From Deferribacteres bacterium JdFR-76 (GTDB lineage: Bacteria; Zhuqueibacterota; JdFR-76), in assembly GCA_002011685.1 (NCBI GenBank), contig MTOL01000230.1, forward strand, positions 1 to 6,457: a stretch of DNA of 6,457 nt, given 5' to 3'. This document shows, piece after piece, positions 1 through 6,457 of the stretch. The notes below the pieces were generated by a model, which saw nothing but the letters and a program-made list of their open reading frames with translations, had not been told where the DNA came from and did not search any database. Within the stretch, counting starts at the first letter, position 1, and every line of letters begins with the position of its first letter. Both the position numbers and the translations under genes were made by a program.

Positions 1-513
1 CCAGAACGGGACCCCGAAGCCTTTTTGCATGAAGCCGGTAAGCACGGGCTTCACGCTCTAAATGTAAAAAACCTTTTGAGCGTGGAGGGCATTGTTCAGA
101 CACTGCAGCGAAATGGCGGAACCAACCGGTTTTTTCTGTTCGATTTTGAGCTGCTAACCGAAGATCTGGCCGGATGCCGCTTTTGGATGCGTTCCTTGGC
201 CAAGCGCGGGCTTCGTGTTGCCTACCGAATTAGTGACCGGGAACCTTTTCTCGAGGATTATGTCCGGTGGCCCTGGGTAAAGCTCATCTGGCTGGATGAA
301 TTTGATACGCCTTGGGTAAAAGAGGGGGATGTGGCAGCGCTATCGGCTGCGGGTAAAACGGTTTTCTACGTTTCACCCGAACTTCATGGGGAAAACGATC
401 TGGACAAAATTCGATACCGGTGGAGAGAGGTTGTCTCTTGGGGGATAGATGGCATCTGTACGGATTACCCGCTTTTGCTGAGGCAAACAATGGATGGAGG
501 CGATCATGATTAA
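1..513 (+). CDS. Glycerophosphodiester phosphodiesterase-like protein, C-terminal part (5' end outside window)
   Basis: The reading frame is open from the first base and ends at TAA 511-513, giving 170 visible codons. The first internal ATG (base 28) falls inside a conserved stretch, so the true start lies upstream. Visible hallmarks of the PI-PLC/GDPD TIM-barrel superfamily are the strand HALNVK (codons 18-23, like the family's 'EIK' strand), FFLFDFE (44-50), an RISDRE strand (77-82), and the closing GIDGICTDYP (148-157), which resembles the typical C-terminal 'GVDGIITDYP'. Enzymes of this superfamily cleave glycerophosphodiesters to an alcohol and glycerol-3-phosphate using a catalytic His pair and metal-binding acidic residues; most of these lie in the N-terminal part, which is missing here, so activity cannot be judged. 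No membrane segment is seen in the visible part. It overlaps the next gene by 8 bp, so the two are probably translated together. In a glycan cluster it might act on a phosphodiester-linked glycan or precursor (inference). Confidence 0.72.
   Translation, partial: PERDPEAFLHEAGKHGLHALNVKNLLSVEGIVQTLQRNGGTNRFFLFDFELLTEDLAGCRFWMRSLAKRGLRVAYRISDREPFLEDYVRWPWVKLIWLDEFDTPWVKEGDVAALSAAGKTVFYVSPELHGENDLDKIRYRWREVVSWGIDGICTDYPLLLRQTMDGGDHD
496..500 (+). promoter_or_regulatory. Shine-Dalgarno that sets the start of the HAD-nucleotidylyltransferase gene
   Basis: GGAGG at 496-500 sits 5 bases before the ATG at 506. It decides the start: an in-frame ATG at 494 would overlap this site and add only four residues (MEAI), whereas starting at 506 puts the HAD strand MIKAVIFDLDG right at the N terminus, as is usual in the family. 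The site lies inside the end of the upstream gene, which fits translational coupling. Confidence 0.7.
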
Positions 514-1921
514 GGCAGTCATTTTTGATCTGGATGGGGTATTGATTGATGCCGACAAATGGCATTTTAACGCCCTGAATGTGGCCCTACAGTATGCGGA
601 TGTGGAACCGATTTCCTGGCAGGAACATCTGACCATTTACAAAGGGATTCCCACGCGCGAAAAACTGAAAATTTTAACGGAGCGCAAGGGACTGCCGCCG
701 GAACTGCACGATAAGATTCACCGGACGAAGCAAGAAATTACCCGCGACATCATCGCAAAGTTTTGCGCTCCGGATGATGAAAAGGTCGAAATGCTACGGC
801 TACTCAAGCGGCGTTACCGGATTGCCGTTTGTTCCAACGCCGTCCGCGCAAGTGTAAAAATGATGCTAGAAAAAAGCGGCCTAATGCCTTACGTGGATTT
901 TTATCTGAGCAATGAAGATGTACAGAAGCCCAAGCCGGATCCGGAAATCTATCATAAAGCCATCCAGATGCTGGGGCTGGAACCCCATGAGTGTTTGATT
1001 GTGGAAGACAGCGATGTAGGCAAACGGGCCGCAACGGCATCCGGAGGAGTGCTATGTTCTGTGGATGGGCCGCATGAAGTGAACTATTACCGCGTGTTAA
1101 GCGCCATCCGAGAGGCCGACCAGATCAACGTGGTCATTCCGGCGGCCGGACAGGGGAAACGCTTTTCCGAGGTGGGCTACAAACATCCAAAGCCGCTTAT
1201 CGATGTGGCCGGAAAGCCGATGATCGAGTATGTGCTGGATAATTTTCATCATGTGGGTCGGCCATTGGTGCTGTTGCAGAAAAAACACATCGTACGATAT
1301 GCTGCCGATAAGGTGGTTCTTTACAAGGCTCCTAATGCAGTGATCATACCTGTGGACGGTTTGACGGAAGGGGCCGCCTGCACTGTGCTGTTGGCTCAGC
1401 AGTGGATTGATGACCACCGGGAGCTGATCATTGCCAATAGCGATCAATATGTTGAAATGAACATTATGGATTTTGTCAACCGGATGCGTGCCCTGAATGC
1501 GGACGGTGGAATTTTGACGTTCAAAGATAATGATCCAAAGTGGAGCTATGCCCGGTGCGATGAGACCGGCCGGGTGCTGGAAGTGGCCGAAAAAGTGGTC
1601 ATTAGCGATCAGGCTACGGTGGGAATTTACTATTACAAACACGGGCGTGACTTTGTCCATTACGCTCAACAAATGATTCGGAAGAACATACGGGTGAATG
1701 GTGAATTTTATGTTTGCCCTGTATTCAACGAGTTCATCCAGGATGGCAAACGGATTTATATTTACGAAATCGACCGGAGGCAAATGCACGGCCTGGGTAC
1801 GCCGCAGGATTTGCGTGCCTTTTTGAAGTATCTGGCCGGAAAGCGATACCGCAGGAAGGTGCGGGCCGAGCATCTGGAACCAGAAATTCACGAAGAGGAG
1901 AAAATACTCACAGAAGCCTAA
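506..1921 (+). CDS. Bifunctional HAD-family phosphatase/phosphomutase - sugar-phosphate nucleotidylyltransferase
   Basis: A 471-residue, two-domain protein. Residues 1-200 are a HAD hydrolase with an alpha-helical cap: motif I D8-L-D10-G (nucleophile and acid/base), motif II S110-N111, motif III K143 in KPKPDP, and motif IV E167-D168 in VEDSD. H20 and a KGIPTR loop (46-51) are placed as in beta-phosphoglucomutase, so mutase as well as phosphatase activity is possible. Residues 207-450 are a GT-A-like nucleotidylyltransferase: PAAGQGKRF (212-220) is the nucleotide-binding loop, K229-P-L and GKP (236-238) follow, NSDQ (311-314) holds the likely metal-binding D313, then TVGIYY (371-376) and HGLGTP (428-433). 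The tail after 450 is charged. The likely role is to prepare and activate a sugar or polyol phosphate as an NDP-linked precursor in the cytoplasm. Base specificity and substrate are unknown. All expected catalytic residues are present. The stop is TAA at 1919-1921. Confidence 0.88.
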   Translation: MIKAVIFDLDGVLIDADKWHFNALNVALQYADVEPISWQEHLTIYKGIPTREKLKILTERKGLPPELHDKIHRTKQEITRDIIAKFCAPDDEKVEMLRLLKRRYRIAVCSNAVRASVKMMLEKSGLMPYVDFYLSNEDVQKPKPDPEIYHKAIQMLGLEPHECLIVEDSDVGKRAATASGGVLCSVDGPHEVNYYRVLSAIREADQINVVIPAAGQGKRFSEVGYKHPKPLIDVAGKPMIEYVLDNFHHVGRPLVLLQKKHIVRYAADKVVLYKAPNAVIIPVDGLTEGAACTVLLAQQWIDDHRELIIANSDQYVEMNIMDFVNRMRALNADGGILTFKDNDPKWSYARCDETGRVLEVAEKVVISDQATVGIYYYKHGRDFVHYAQQMIRKNIRVNGEFYVCPVFNEFIQDGKRIYIYEIDRRQMHGLGTPQDLRAFLKYLAGKRYRRKVRAEHLEPEIHEEEKILTEA

Positions 1922-1946
1922 AAAAGGGGGGCGGCCAGTGGGCGTG

Positions 1947-1996
1947 CTGTCAGAGCCCTGTGCCGCATCTCCATAATCCCGGATTGGATCTGACAG
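1947..1996 (+). repeat. 8-bp inverted repeat with 34-base loop
   Basis: CTGTCAGA at 1947-1954 is the exact reverse complement of TCTGACAG at 1989-1996. In RNA this could form an 8-bp stem closing a 34-base loop just upstream of the doubled Shine-Dalgarno. The loop contains the odd palindrome AATCC-C-GGATT around 1975-1985. The bases flanking the stem (G1946 and A1997) do not extend the pairing. It could be a regulatory hairpin, a protein site, or chance; an 8-bp match in a gap this short is suggestive but not strong. Confidence 0.35.
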
Positions 1997-2007
1997 AAAA
2001 CGAACCG

Positions 2008-2019
2008 AAGGAGGGAGGG
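2008..2019 (+). promoter_or_regulatory. Extended, doubled Shine-Dalgarno before a TTG start
   Basis: AAGGAGGGAGGG holds two overlapping anti-16S matches: AAGGAGG at 2008-2014 and GGGAGGG at 2013-2019. The second ends 7 bases before TTG 2027, an ideal spacing, while the first is 12 bases away. No ATG or GTG in this frame lies near the site, and the protein's first strand (LRFAILTTP) begins directly after the TTG, so the rare start codon is well supported. A strong binding site paired with a weak start codon is a common way to tune output. Confidence 0.7.
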
Positions 2020-2026
2020 AAGGCCA

Positions 2027-4288
2027 TTGCTGCGGTTTGCCATTCTTACAACGCCTGTGGATCATTGCACATCGCCGATCTTTCCCATGTTGCCATCCGA
2101 AGGAGCCCGCAAATGGGATTATTACGATTTGTGCCTCAGGCAAGTGGGGGAAGTACAGTACTTTACTTACGATAAGCGCGATGAAATCAGCGACTTTGAC
2201 TATGTTTTTGTACACGAAACGTTTTACGAGGCGCTGGGCGAACGGGTTCCTGAAGAACTCCGGAAACTGAAAGCCAGGAATCGGAAGATTTTCTGGGTAG
2301 AGCTGCATGAGAAGTCCATCTTCAGCGGGGCGCTGTTTTTGGACGGTTTTCTGGATCAGGTTGACCTTATCCTCAAACATCAGTTGCTGGATTTCGATTT
2401 TCTGAAAGAAGAGCTCAAAAATCCCGAGAATAACCTGGCACCCTACGCATTTTTCGGCCAGCCCAATATTCTTTCGTACTGGCAGTGCAAAGATTATTTT
2501 GATTTTCGTATTGACGAAGAACTTATTGCAGCCCATCTGCATTTTGACGAAAGCTGCCTTCTGGATAAGGTTCGTCCCATTATGTACCCGTTTTCCTGGA
2601 AGCTGATTGCTAGCGGCTTTCCCAAATATACTGAGGTGAAGGAGAAACGGTACAAAATCGGATATTCCGGCCGGATTTATATCAATCATGCGCAGCGAAA
2701 CAGCCTGGCCGCCGCTTTGATTAATCTGGGCCTGAAAGTCGAAATCAACGAAGACTATTTGCATACTCTGGGCCACTCGGAGTATTTCCTGGGACTGGGA
2801 CACATCCATTCCTCACTGCGAACATTTGATACCATGGCATACAATACCGTTCTCATTCATTATCAGGCCTATCCGTACAGGATGTGGCCGGAATTCCGCG
2901 AGTACGAAACATTTATTCCGCTGGGCAACCCGCACCGGCTTTTTCTGAAGGGTGGTTTTGGTTTTGATGAAGAATATCTCAAAGCAATCGCTGCGCGTCT
3001 GCGTGAAGATATTGCCAACGAAGAGCTGAAAGAAAAAATTCTGCAGAATCAGAAAGCCCTGTTTGAAAAGCTGGTCGATCCGAAATTCATCTGTGCAAAA
3101 CTGGGTATTGAGGAATTCGCTGGGAAAGATGCAGCGGCATTTGAGACCGAGAAACGAGGCAAGCCGGCACCGGCAATGCGAAAACTGGCTGATAAGCCAC
3201 ATTATCCGCTGAATGTGTTTGTGTTTGCCCACAAGCCGGATTTTTTGCGCTTGGCTGATATGAAGGTGACTTACCAGCTGGCGTCCTTCTGGCATCTGCA
3301 GAAATTCTGCAATGTGTTCTGGCTAAATCAGTTACCTCAGCCGTTCAACGGCGAACGGGTTTCTCAGCTCGAAGAAGCCCTTGGCGTGCCACTGGATGCC
3401 CTCATTGTGTTCGATGAGTACAGCCTGCTGCAGGACCCGCTTATTTCCCGCCTGGAATGGGATGTCCCGAGGTTGCTGGTTTATGTTTCACATGACTACT
3501 GGTGCCACCCGTTACGTGTCGCCCGAAAACTCAATCCAGTTCCAAGAAAGGTAATGGTTCTCCGTCATCTTTCGGCCATCGATTTGTTCAACCGTCTTCT
3601 TCCAGGTGTGCCGAAGGTTTTGCAACGTCCCGGCGTTGAGGTTTCCATTTTTCATCCAAACGGTGGACACAAGGAATACGATATTATTCTGGGGGGAAGC
3701 GAAACGCCGGATTATCCTTTGCGGCAGCGCCTGAATCGGCTTGTGCGAGAGAACGCGGGTCGCCGGGGGTGGAAAGTACTGGACTTGACCGGAAAGGGGC
3801 TCATGTCAAATCCGCCGGGAAATCAGCGAGAATATGCGGCGTTGCTGGCGGCGTCCAAAGTATCGCCGACGGGGAGCAACCGCGGGGGAAGCCATGGGGC
3901 CAAACTGGCCGTTCAGTATTTTGATCTGAGTCCCGCCAGAGCTCAGTTTGACGACGAATTTTACGGGCTCAAACATCCGGAGCTGGAGATGCTTTACCTG
4001 AACACCGCCGGCATTACCCCGCGCTATCAGGAATCCATGGCATGCAAGAGCCTGCTTATTGCTGATTTGCCTCCCAGCGACCGCCAGGAGTGGTACGCCG
4101 ACAAGATGGTGGAAGTTCGCATGGAAATGTCCGATGCGGAAATTGTGGATCTGATCGACTTCTGGGTGAAGAACGATCAGGAAAGAGAACAGCTGTGTGA
4201 GTTTGCCTACCGGGAAATCCAGCGTACTGAAACATCGGAGCACAAGGCCTATGAGCTGTTTGAAACCATTCTGAGGTTTTCGCGATGA
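2027..4288 (+). CDS. Tandem CgeB-like glycosyltransferase (two GT-B-type units in one chain)
   Basis: A 753-residue protein, starting at TTG and ending TGA at 4286-4288. The second half (about 394-753) resembles the CgeB / Glyco_trans_1_2 group: an N-terminal Rossmann-like part, RPGVEVSIFHP (534-544), YDIILGG (551-557), and the C-terminal donor-site region GITPRYQESMACKSLLIAD (662-680), followed by a helical end. The first half repeats this order: YKIGYSGR (209-216), EYFLGLGHIHSS (252-263) and TFDTMAYNTVLIH (266-278). The paired segments (YKIGYSGR/YDIILGG, EYFLGLG/EYAALLA, TFDTMAYNTVLI/RYQESMACKSLLI) argue for internal duplication followed by wide divergence. A charged linker (about 361-393) joins the halves. 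The second half also carries an insert of about 45 residues (614-660) lacking in the first. No signal peptide or membrane helix is seen, so it is probably cytoplasmic. CgeB itself acts in spore-coat glycosylation, but this fold occurs widely in surface-glycan loci. Donor and acceptor are unknown, and the first half could be inactive. Confidence 0.72.
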   Translation: MLRFAILTTPVDHCTSPIFPMLPSEGARKWDYYDLCLRQVGEVQYFTYDKRDEISDFDYVFVHETFYEALGERVPEELRKLKARNRKIFWVELHEKSIFSGALFLDGFLDQVDLILKHQLLDFDFLKEELKNPENNLAPYAFFGQPNILSYWQCKDYFDFRIDEELIAAHLHFDESCLLDKVRPIMYPFSWKLIASGFPKYTEVKEKRYKIGYSGRIYINHAQRNSLAAALINLGLKVEINEDYLHTLGHSEYFLGLGHIHSSLRTFDTMAYNTVLIHYQAYPYRMWPEFREYETFIPLGNPHRLFLKGGFGFDEEYLKAIAARLREDIANEELKEKILQNQKALFEKLVDPKFICAKLGIEEFAGKDAAAFETEKRGKPAPAMRKLADKPHYPLNVFVFAHKPDFLRLADMKVTYQLASFWHLQKFCNVFWLNQLPQPFNGERVSQLEEALGVPLDALIVFDEYSLLQDPLISRLEWDVPRLLVYVSHDYWCHPLRVARKLNPVPRKVMVLRHLSAIDLFNRLLPGVPKVLQRPGVEVSIFHPNGGHKEYDIILGGSETPDYPLRQRLNRLVRENAGRRGWKVLDLTGKGLMSNPPGNQREYAALLAASKVSPTGSNRGGSHGAKLAVQYFDLSPARAQFDDEFYGLKHPELEMLYLNTAGITPRYQESMACKSLLIADLPPSDRQEWYADKMVEVRMEMSDAEIVDLIDFWVKNDQEREQLCEFAYREIQRTETSEHKAYELFETILRFSR
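4273..4276 (+). promoter_or_regulatory. GAGG ribosome binding site inside the end of the CgeB-like gene
   Basis: GAGG at 4273-4276 lies 8 bases before the ATG at 4285, whose last two bases (TG) and the following A form the upstream gene's TGA stop. The ATGA overlap together with this modest site points to re-initiation by ribosomes finishing the upstream gene, keeping the two glycosyltransferase proteins in step. Confidence 0.5.
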
Positions 4289-6457
4289 CCGAAATCGTGG
4301 AATTTGAGAAAGACATTGTTTCCGGGCTTGAGCAGATTCTGTGGGATGGAGAAATCCTGCTAGTGTATCCGGCTGGAAGGCATGAAATCTACCATCAAAG
4401 ACCTCCCAAACTGACGGTCTGTGTTCCCGTGTTCAATGGCGGAAGAAATCTGCGACGCTGTCTTGAGAGTATCGTTCAGCAGGATTATCAGGATTTCTTC
4501 CTCGTTATTGTGGACAATTGTTCCACAGATGGTAGTTTTGCCCTTGCGTGCGAGTTTGCGACCAATTACGGAAATGTAATTGTCTACCAGAATGCCGGTA
4601 ATATTGGCAGGGTTCAAAACTGGAACCGCTGTCTGGCCCTGGCTGCCGGAGAGTATGTGAAGCTGGTTATGACCAACGATTTCCTGCGTCCGGGGCATCT
4701 TTCCAGGCTGGCCAAGATTCTGGATGAGAATCCCAACCTCTCGGTGGTTCGTGGATCCCTTGTACTGCTGCACCCGGATGGACAGCTGCAGTTTGGCCCC
4801 CTTTTTCCTGCGTCACGCTATTTTACTGGGAAAGAGGCGCTTGAATACTGCCTGCGAAACGGCAACATTGGGGCGGGACCCACCGCTCAGATGTGGCGTG
4901 GCCGGCTTATCCGCGAGCACCGGCTGCGGTTTAATCCGGAGTATTCATGGGCGGCTGATTTTGATTTTTTCCTTCAGCTACTGCAGTACGGGGATTTTTA
5001 CTACCACCGCGAGCCGCTCTATGTGTTTGACGCATCTTCCGGCCGCTTCTATTCCAGATCCAACCCGGTCCTGCAGTTTCGCGAAGAGTGCCTTGTGCCA
5101 ATCCGTGCTCTGAAAGCCTGGCCGAATGGAGCCTCTCTAAAGCCGGTGCTCCGGCAGAAAGTGGAAACCCTTTATCAGAAGTTCCGGCAGGGCGTAACGG
5201 ATGAAACGGCCCGCGAACTGGAGGCAACTTACCATGCAGTCCTGAAAGAACTGGAAGGAAAAGAGCCCCCCTCTGAATCGGCTTCTGATGAAAAAGAGCC
5301 GCTGGTTTCGGTTATTATCCCTTGCTATAACCAGGCTCATTATCTGCCCGAAGCGGTCAAGAGTGTGCTGGAACAGACGTATTCCCGATGGGAATGTATT
5401 ATTGTCGACGACGGGAGTACGGACGATACGGCAAAGGTGGCGGAAGCGATCATCCGTGCCCATCCAGATAAAAAGATACGGCTGATTCGGCAGGAGAATG
5501 GCGGCCTGGCCAGGGCCCGCAACCGGGGGATCCAGGAAGCCCGTGGCAAATATATTTTGCCGCTGGATGCAGATGACCAGATCCATCCGGAAATGCTACG
5601 GAAAACCGTGGAATTGCTAGAACGGCATCCGGAGATTCATATCGCCTATACCGACGTGTACCGGTTCGAGCATGATAATCAGGTGGTTGCGTCCGGCGTG
5701 TTTGATGTGAACATTCTGAAAAAACGAAATCAGCTCAACTACTGTTCACTGTACCGCAAAGAAGTATGGGAAGCCGCAGGTGGCTACAATCCAAACATGA
5801 TTTATGGGTACGAAGACTGGGATTTCTGGATCACCTGTGCGGAAAAGGGTTTTAAAGGGAAGCGCATTCCCGAACCGCTTTTCCGGTACCGGGTGCGTAA
5901 ATCCAGCATGTTCACCGATGCACAGGAGCACGATGCCGAACTACGTGCCCAGATCATTCTGAATCATCCCGATCTCTACCGGCCGGAAGAGGTGAAAATG
6001 GCTGAACACATTCTGGCAACTGCACGGAAGCGGAAAACGGCCACAGATGCAGGTCCCCTTGTATCGGTTATCATTCCCACCTTCAACAGGCCGGAATTTT
6101 TAAAACGCGCGGTGAAAAGTGTATTGGCACAAACATTCCAGGATTTTGAAATCATTGTGGTGAATGATGGTGGGGATCCCGTAGAGCATGTCTTTCATGG
6201 CCTGGAAGGTAGCGAAAAAATTCAATATGTCCGGCTTGCACAGAACCGGGGGGTAGCAGCCGCGCGAAATACTGGCCTGCGGATTGCCCGGGGAAAGTAC
6301 ATCGCCTATCTGGATGATGACGATGAATTTTATCCGAATCATTTAGAGGTTCTGGTTGACACAATTGAGTGGACATCCGAAAAAGTGGTCTATTCCGATG
6401 CACACCGGATTTTGGAGCGCAAAATCGGAAGAGAATGGAAAGAAGTGGATCGGCGGG
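4285..6457 (+). CDS. Multidomain family 2 glycosyltransferase with three GT2 domains (3' end outside window)
   Basis: The frame runs without a stop from ATG 4285 to the window end: 724 codons, incomplete. After a 40-residue N-terminal extension come three GT-A domains. Domain 1 (about 43-265) has LTVCVPVFN (43-51) and VDNCSTDGS (76-84), but TND (130-132) where DxD is expected, and AADFDF (223-228) in the acceptor-side region. Domain 2 (about 340-520) is canonical: VSVIIPCYN (341-349), VDDGSTDDT (374-382), DADD (428-431), and GYEDWDFW (508-515) with the likely catalytic base in the ED pair. Domain 3 (from 593) has VSVIIPTFN (593-601), VNDGGD (626-631) and DDDD (677-680) before the cut. Linkers are helical and charged; 323-339 is acidic and Pro/Ser-rich. 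GT2 enzymes transfer sugars from NDP donors with inversion; several domains in one chain are known in polymerising or sequential transferases. No membrane helix is visible so far. Specificities are unknown. Confidence 0.88.
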   Translation, partial: MTEIVEFEKDIVSGLEQILWDGEILLVYPAGRHEIYHQRPPKLTVCVPVFNGGRNLRRCLESIVQQDYQDFFLVIVDNCSTDGSFALACEFATNYGNVIVYQNAGNIGRVQNWNRCLALAAGEYVKLVMTNDFLRPGHLSRLAKILDENPNLSVVRGSLVLLHPDGQLQFGPLFPASRYFTGKEALEYCLRNGNIGAGPTAQMWRGRLIREHRLRFNPEYSWAADFDFFLQLLQYGDFYYHREPLYVFDASSGRFYSRSNPVLQFREECLVPIRALKAWPNGASLKPVLRQKVETLYQKFRQGVTDETARELEATYHAVLKELEGKEPPSESASDEKEPLVSVIIPCYNQAHYLPEAVKSVLEQTYSRWECIIVDDGSTDDTAKVAEAIIRAHPDKKIRLIRQENGGLARARNRGIQEARGKYILPLDADDQIHPEMLRKTVELLERHPEIHIAYTDVYRFEHDNQVVASGVFDVNILKKRNQLNYCSLYRKEVWEAAGGYNPNMIYGYEDWDFWITCAEKGFKGKRIPEPLFRYRVRKSSMFTDAQEHDAELRAQIILNHPDLYRPEEVKMAEHILATARKRKTATDAGPLVSVIIPTFNRPEFLKRAVKSVLAQTFQDFEIIVVNDGGDPVEHVFHGLEGSEKIQYVRLAQNRGVAAARNTGLRIARGKYIAYLDDDDEFYPNHLEVLVDTIEWTSEKVVYSDAHRILERKIGREWKEVDRR

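Larger units (their letters stand above)
1922..2026 (+). other. Intergenic spacer, the only non-coding gap
   Basis: About 105 bases separate the HAD-nucleotidylyltransferase gene from the CgeB-like gene, in contrast to the overlapping junctions on either side. It opens with a G run (1926-1931), contains an inverted repeat (1947-1954 with 1989-1996), and ends in a long purine-rich ribosome-binding stretch. No T-run follows the inverted repeat, so it does not look like an intrinsic terminator. I saw no confident -35/-10 pair. It may be an untranslated leader with RNA structure, or it may contain an internal promoter too weak to recognise by eye. Confidence 0.5.

Noticed and set aside
1920..1931. 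A6-G6 homopolymer tracts as a possible phase-variation switch
   Set aside because: The A run is part of the TAA stop and its downstream bases; adding or losing an A still leaves TAA, and the G run lies after the stop in non-coding sequence, so slippage would not alter a protein.
1989..2000. Inverted repeat 1947-1996 as an intrinsic terminator
   Set aside because: The loop is 34 bases and the stem is followed by AAAA, not a run of T, so it does not have terminator form on the + strand.
1714..2175. Overlapping + strand open frame bridging the end of the nucleotidylyltransferase gene and the start of the CgeB-like gene
   Set aside because: It is out of frame with both supported genes, its product has no recognisable motif, and it has no better ribosome site than the real genes.
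1097..2809. Long antisense open frame of 570 codons on the - strand
   Set aside because: It lies opposite two + strand genes with clear catalytic motifs and runs across the spacer between them. Its translation shows no recognisable domain. Such long mirror frames arise from the codon bias of the sense genes.
4724..5113. Open frame of 129 codons within the triple GT2 gene
   Set aside because: It is in another frame inside a region where the GT2 domain 1 frame is continuous and carries family motifs; its product looks like low-complexity shadow sequence.

Overview
The window reads as one stretch of a bacterial surface-polysaccharide or glycan gene cluster. All four genes lie on the + strand, closely packed, and both end genes are cut by the window edges. 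Base composition is roughly balanced by eye. The ribosome binding sites are strong purine-rich Shine-Dalgarno sequences, one gene appears to start with TTG, and two of the three junctions are short overlaps (8 bp and 4 bp). This fits a bacterium, but I cannot name a phylum from the sequence. No rRNA, tRNA, CRISPR array, transposase or convincing intrinsic terminator was seen.

Layout. (1) 1-513: the C-terminal part of a glycerophosphodiester phosphodiesterase-like (PI-PLC/GDPD superfamily) protein; its start is outside the window. (2) 506-1921: a two-domain protein with an N-terminal HAD-type phosphatase/phosphomutase and a C-terminal sugar-phosphate nucleotidylyltransferase, overlapping gene 1 by 8 bp. 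(3) 1922-2026: the only non-coding gap, about 105 bp, holding an 8-bp inverted repeat and a doubled Shine-Dalgarno. (4) 2027-4288: a 753-residue protein that looks like two CgeB-like glycosyltransferase units in tandem. (5) 4285-6457: a giant glycosyltransferase with three successive GT2 (GT-A fold) domains in the visible 724 codons. It is coupled to gene 4 by an ATGA overlap and is still open at the right edge.

How they may work together (inference). The HAD-nucleotidylyltransferase would make an activated precursor (NDP-sugar or NDP-polyol). The five glycosyltransferase units in two polypeptides would then build a glycan. The GDPD-like enzyme suggests a phosphodiester or glycerol-phosphate element, but its substrate cannot be read from sequence. 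The most unusual feature is the packing of enzyme domains into few polypeptides (2 + 2 + at least 3), which suggests an assembly-line arrangement for an uncharacterised surface glycan.
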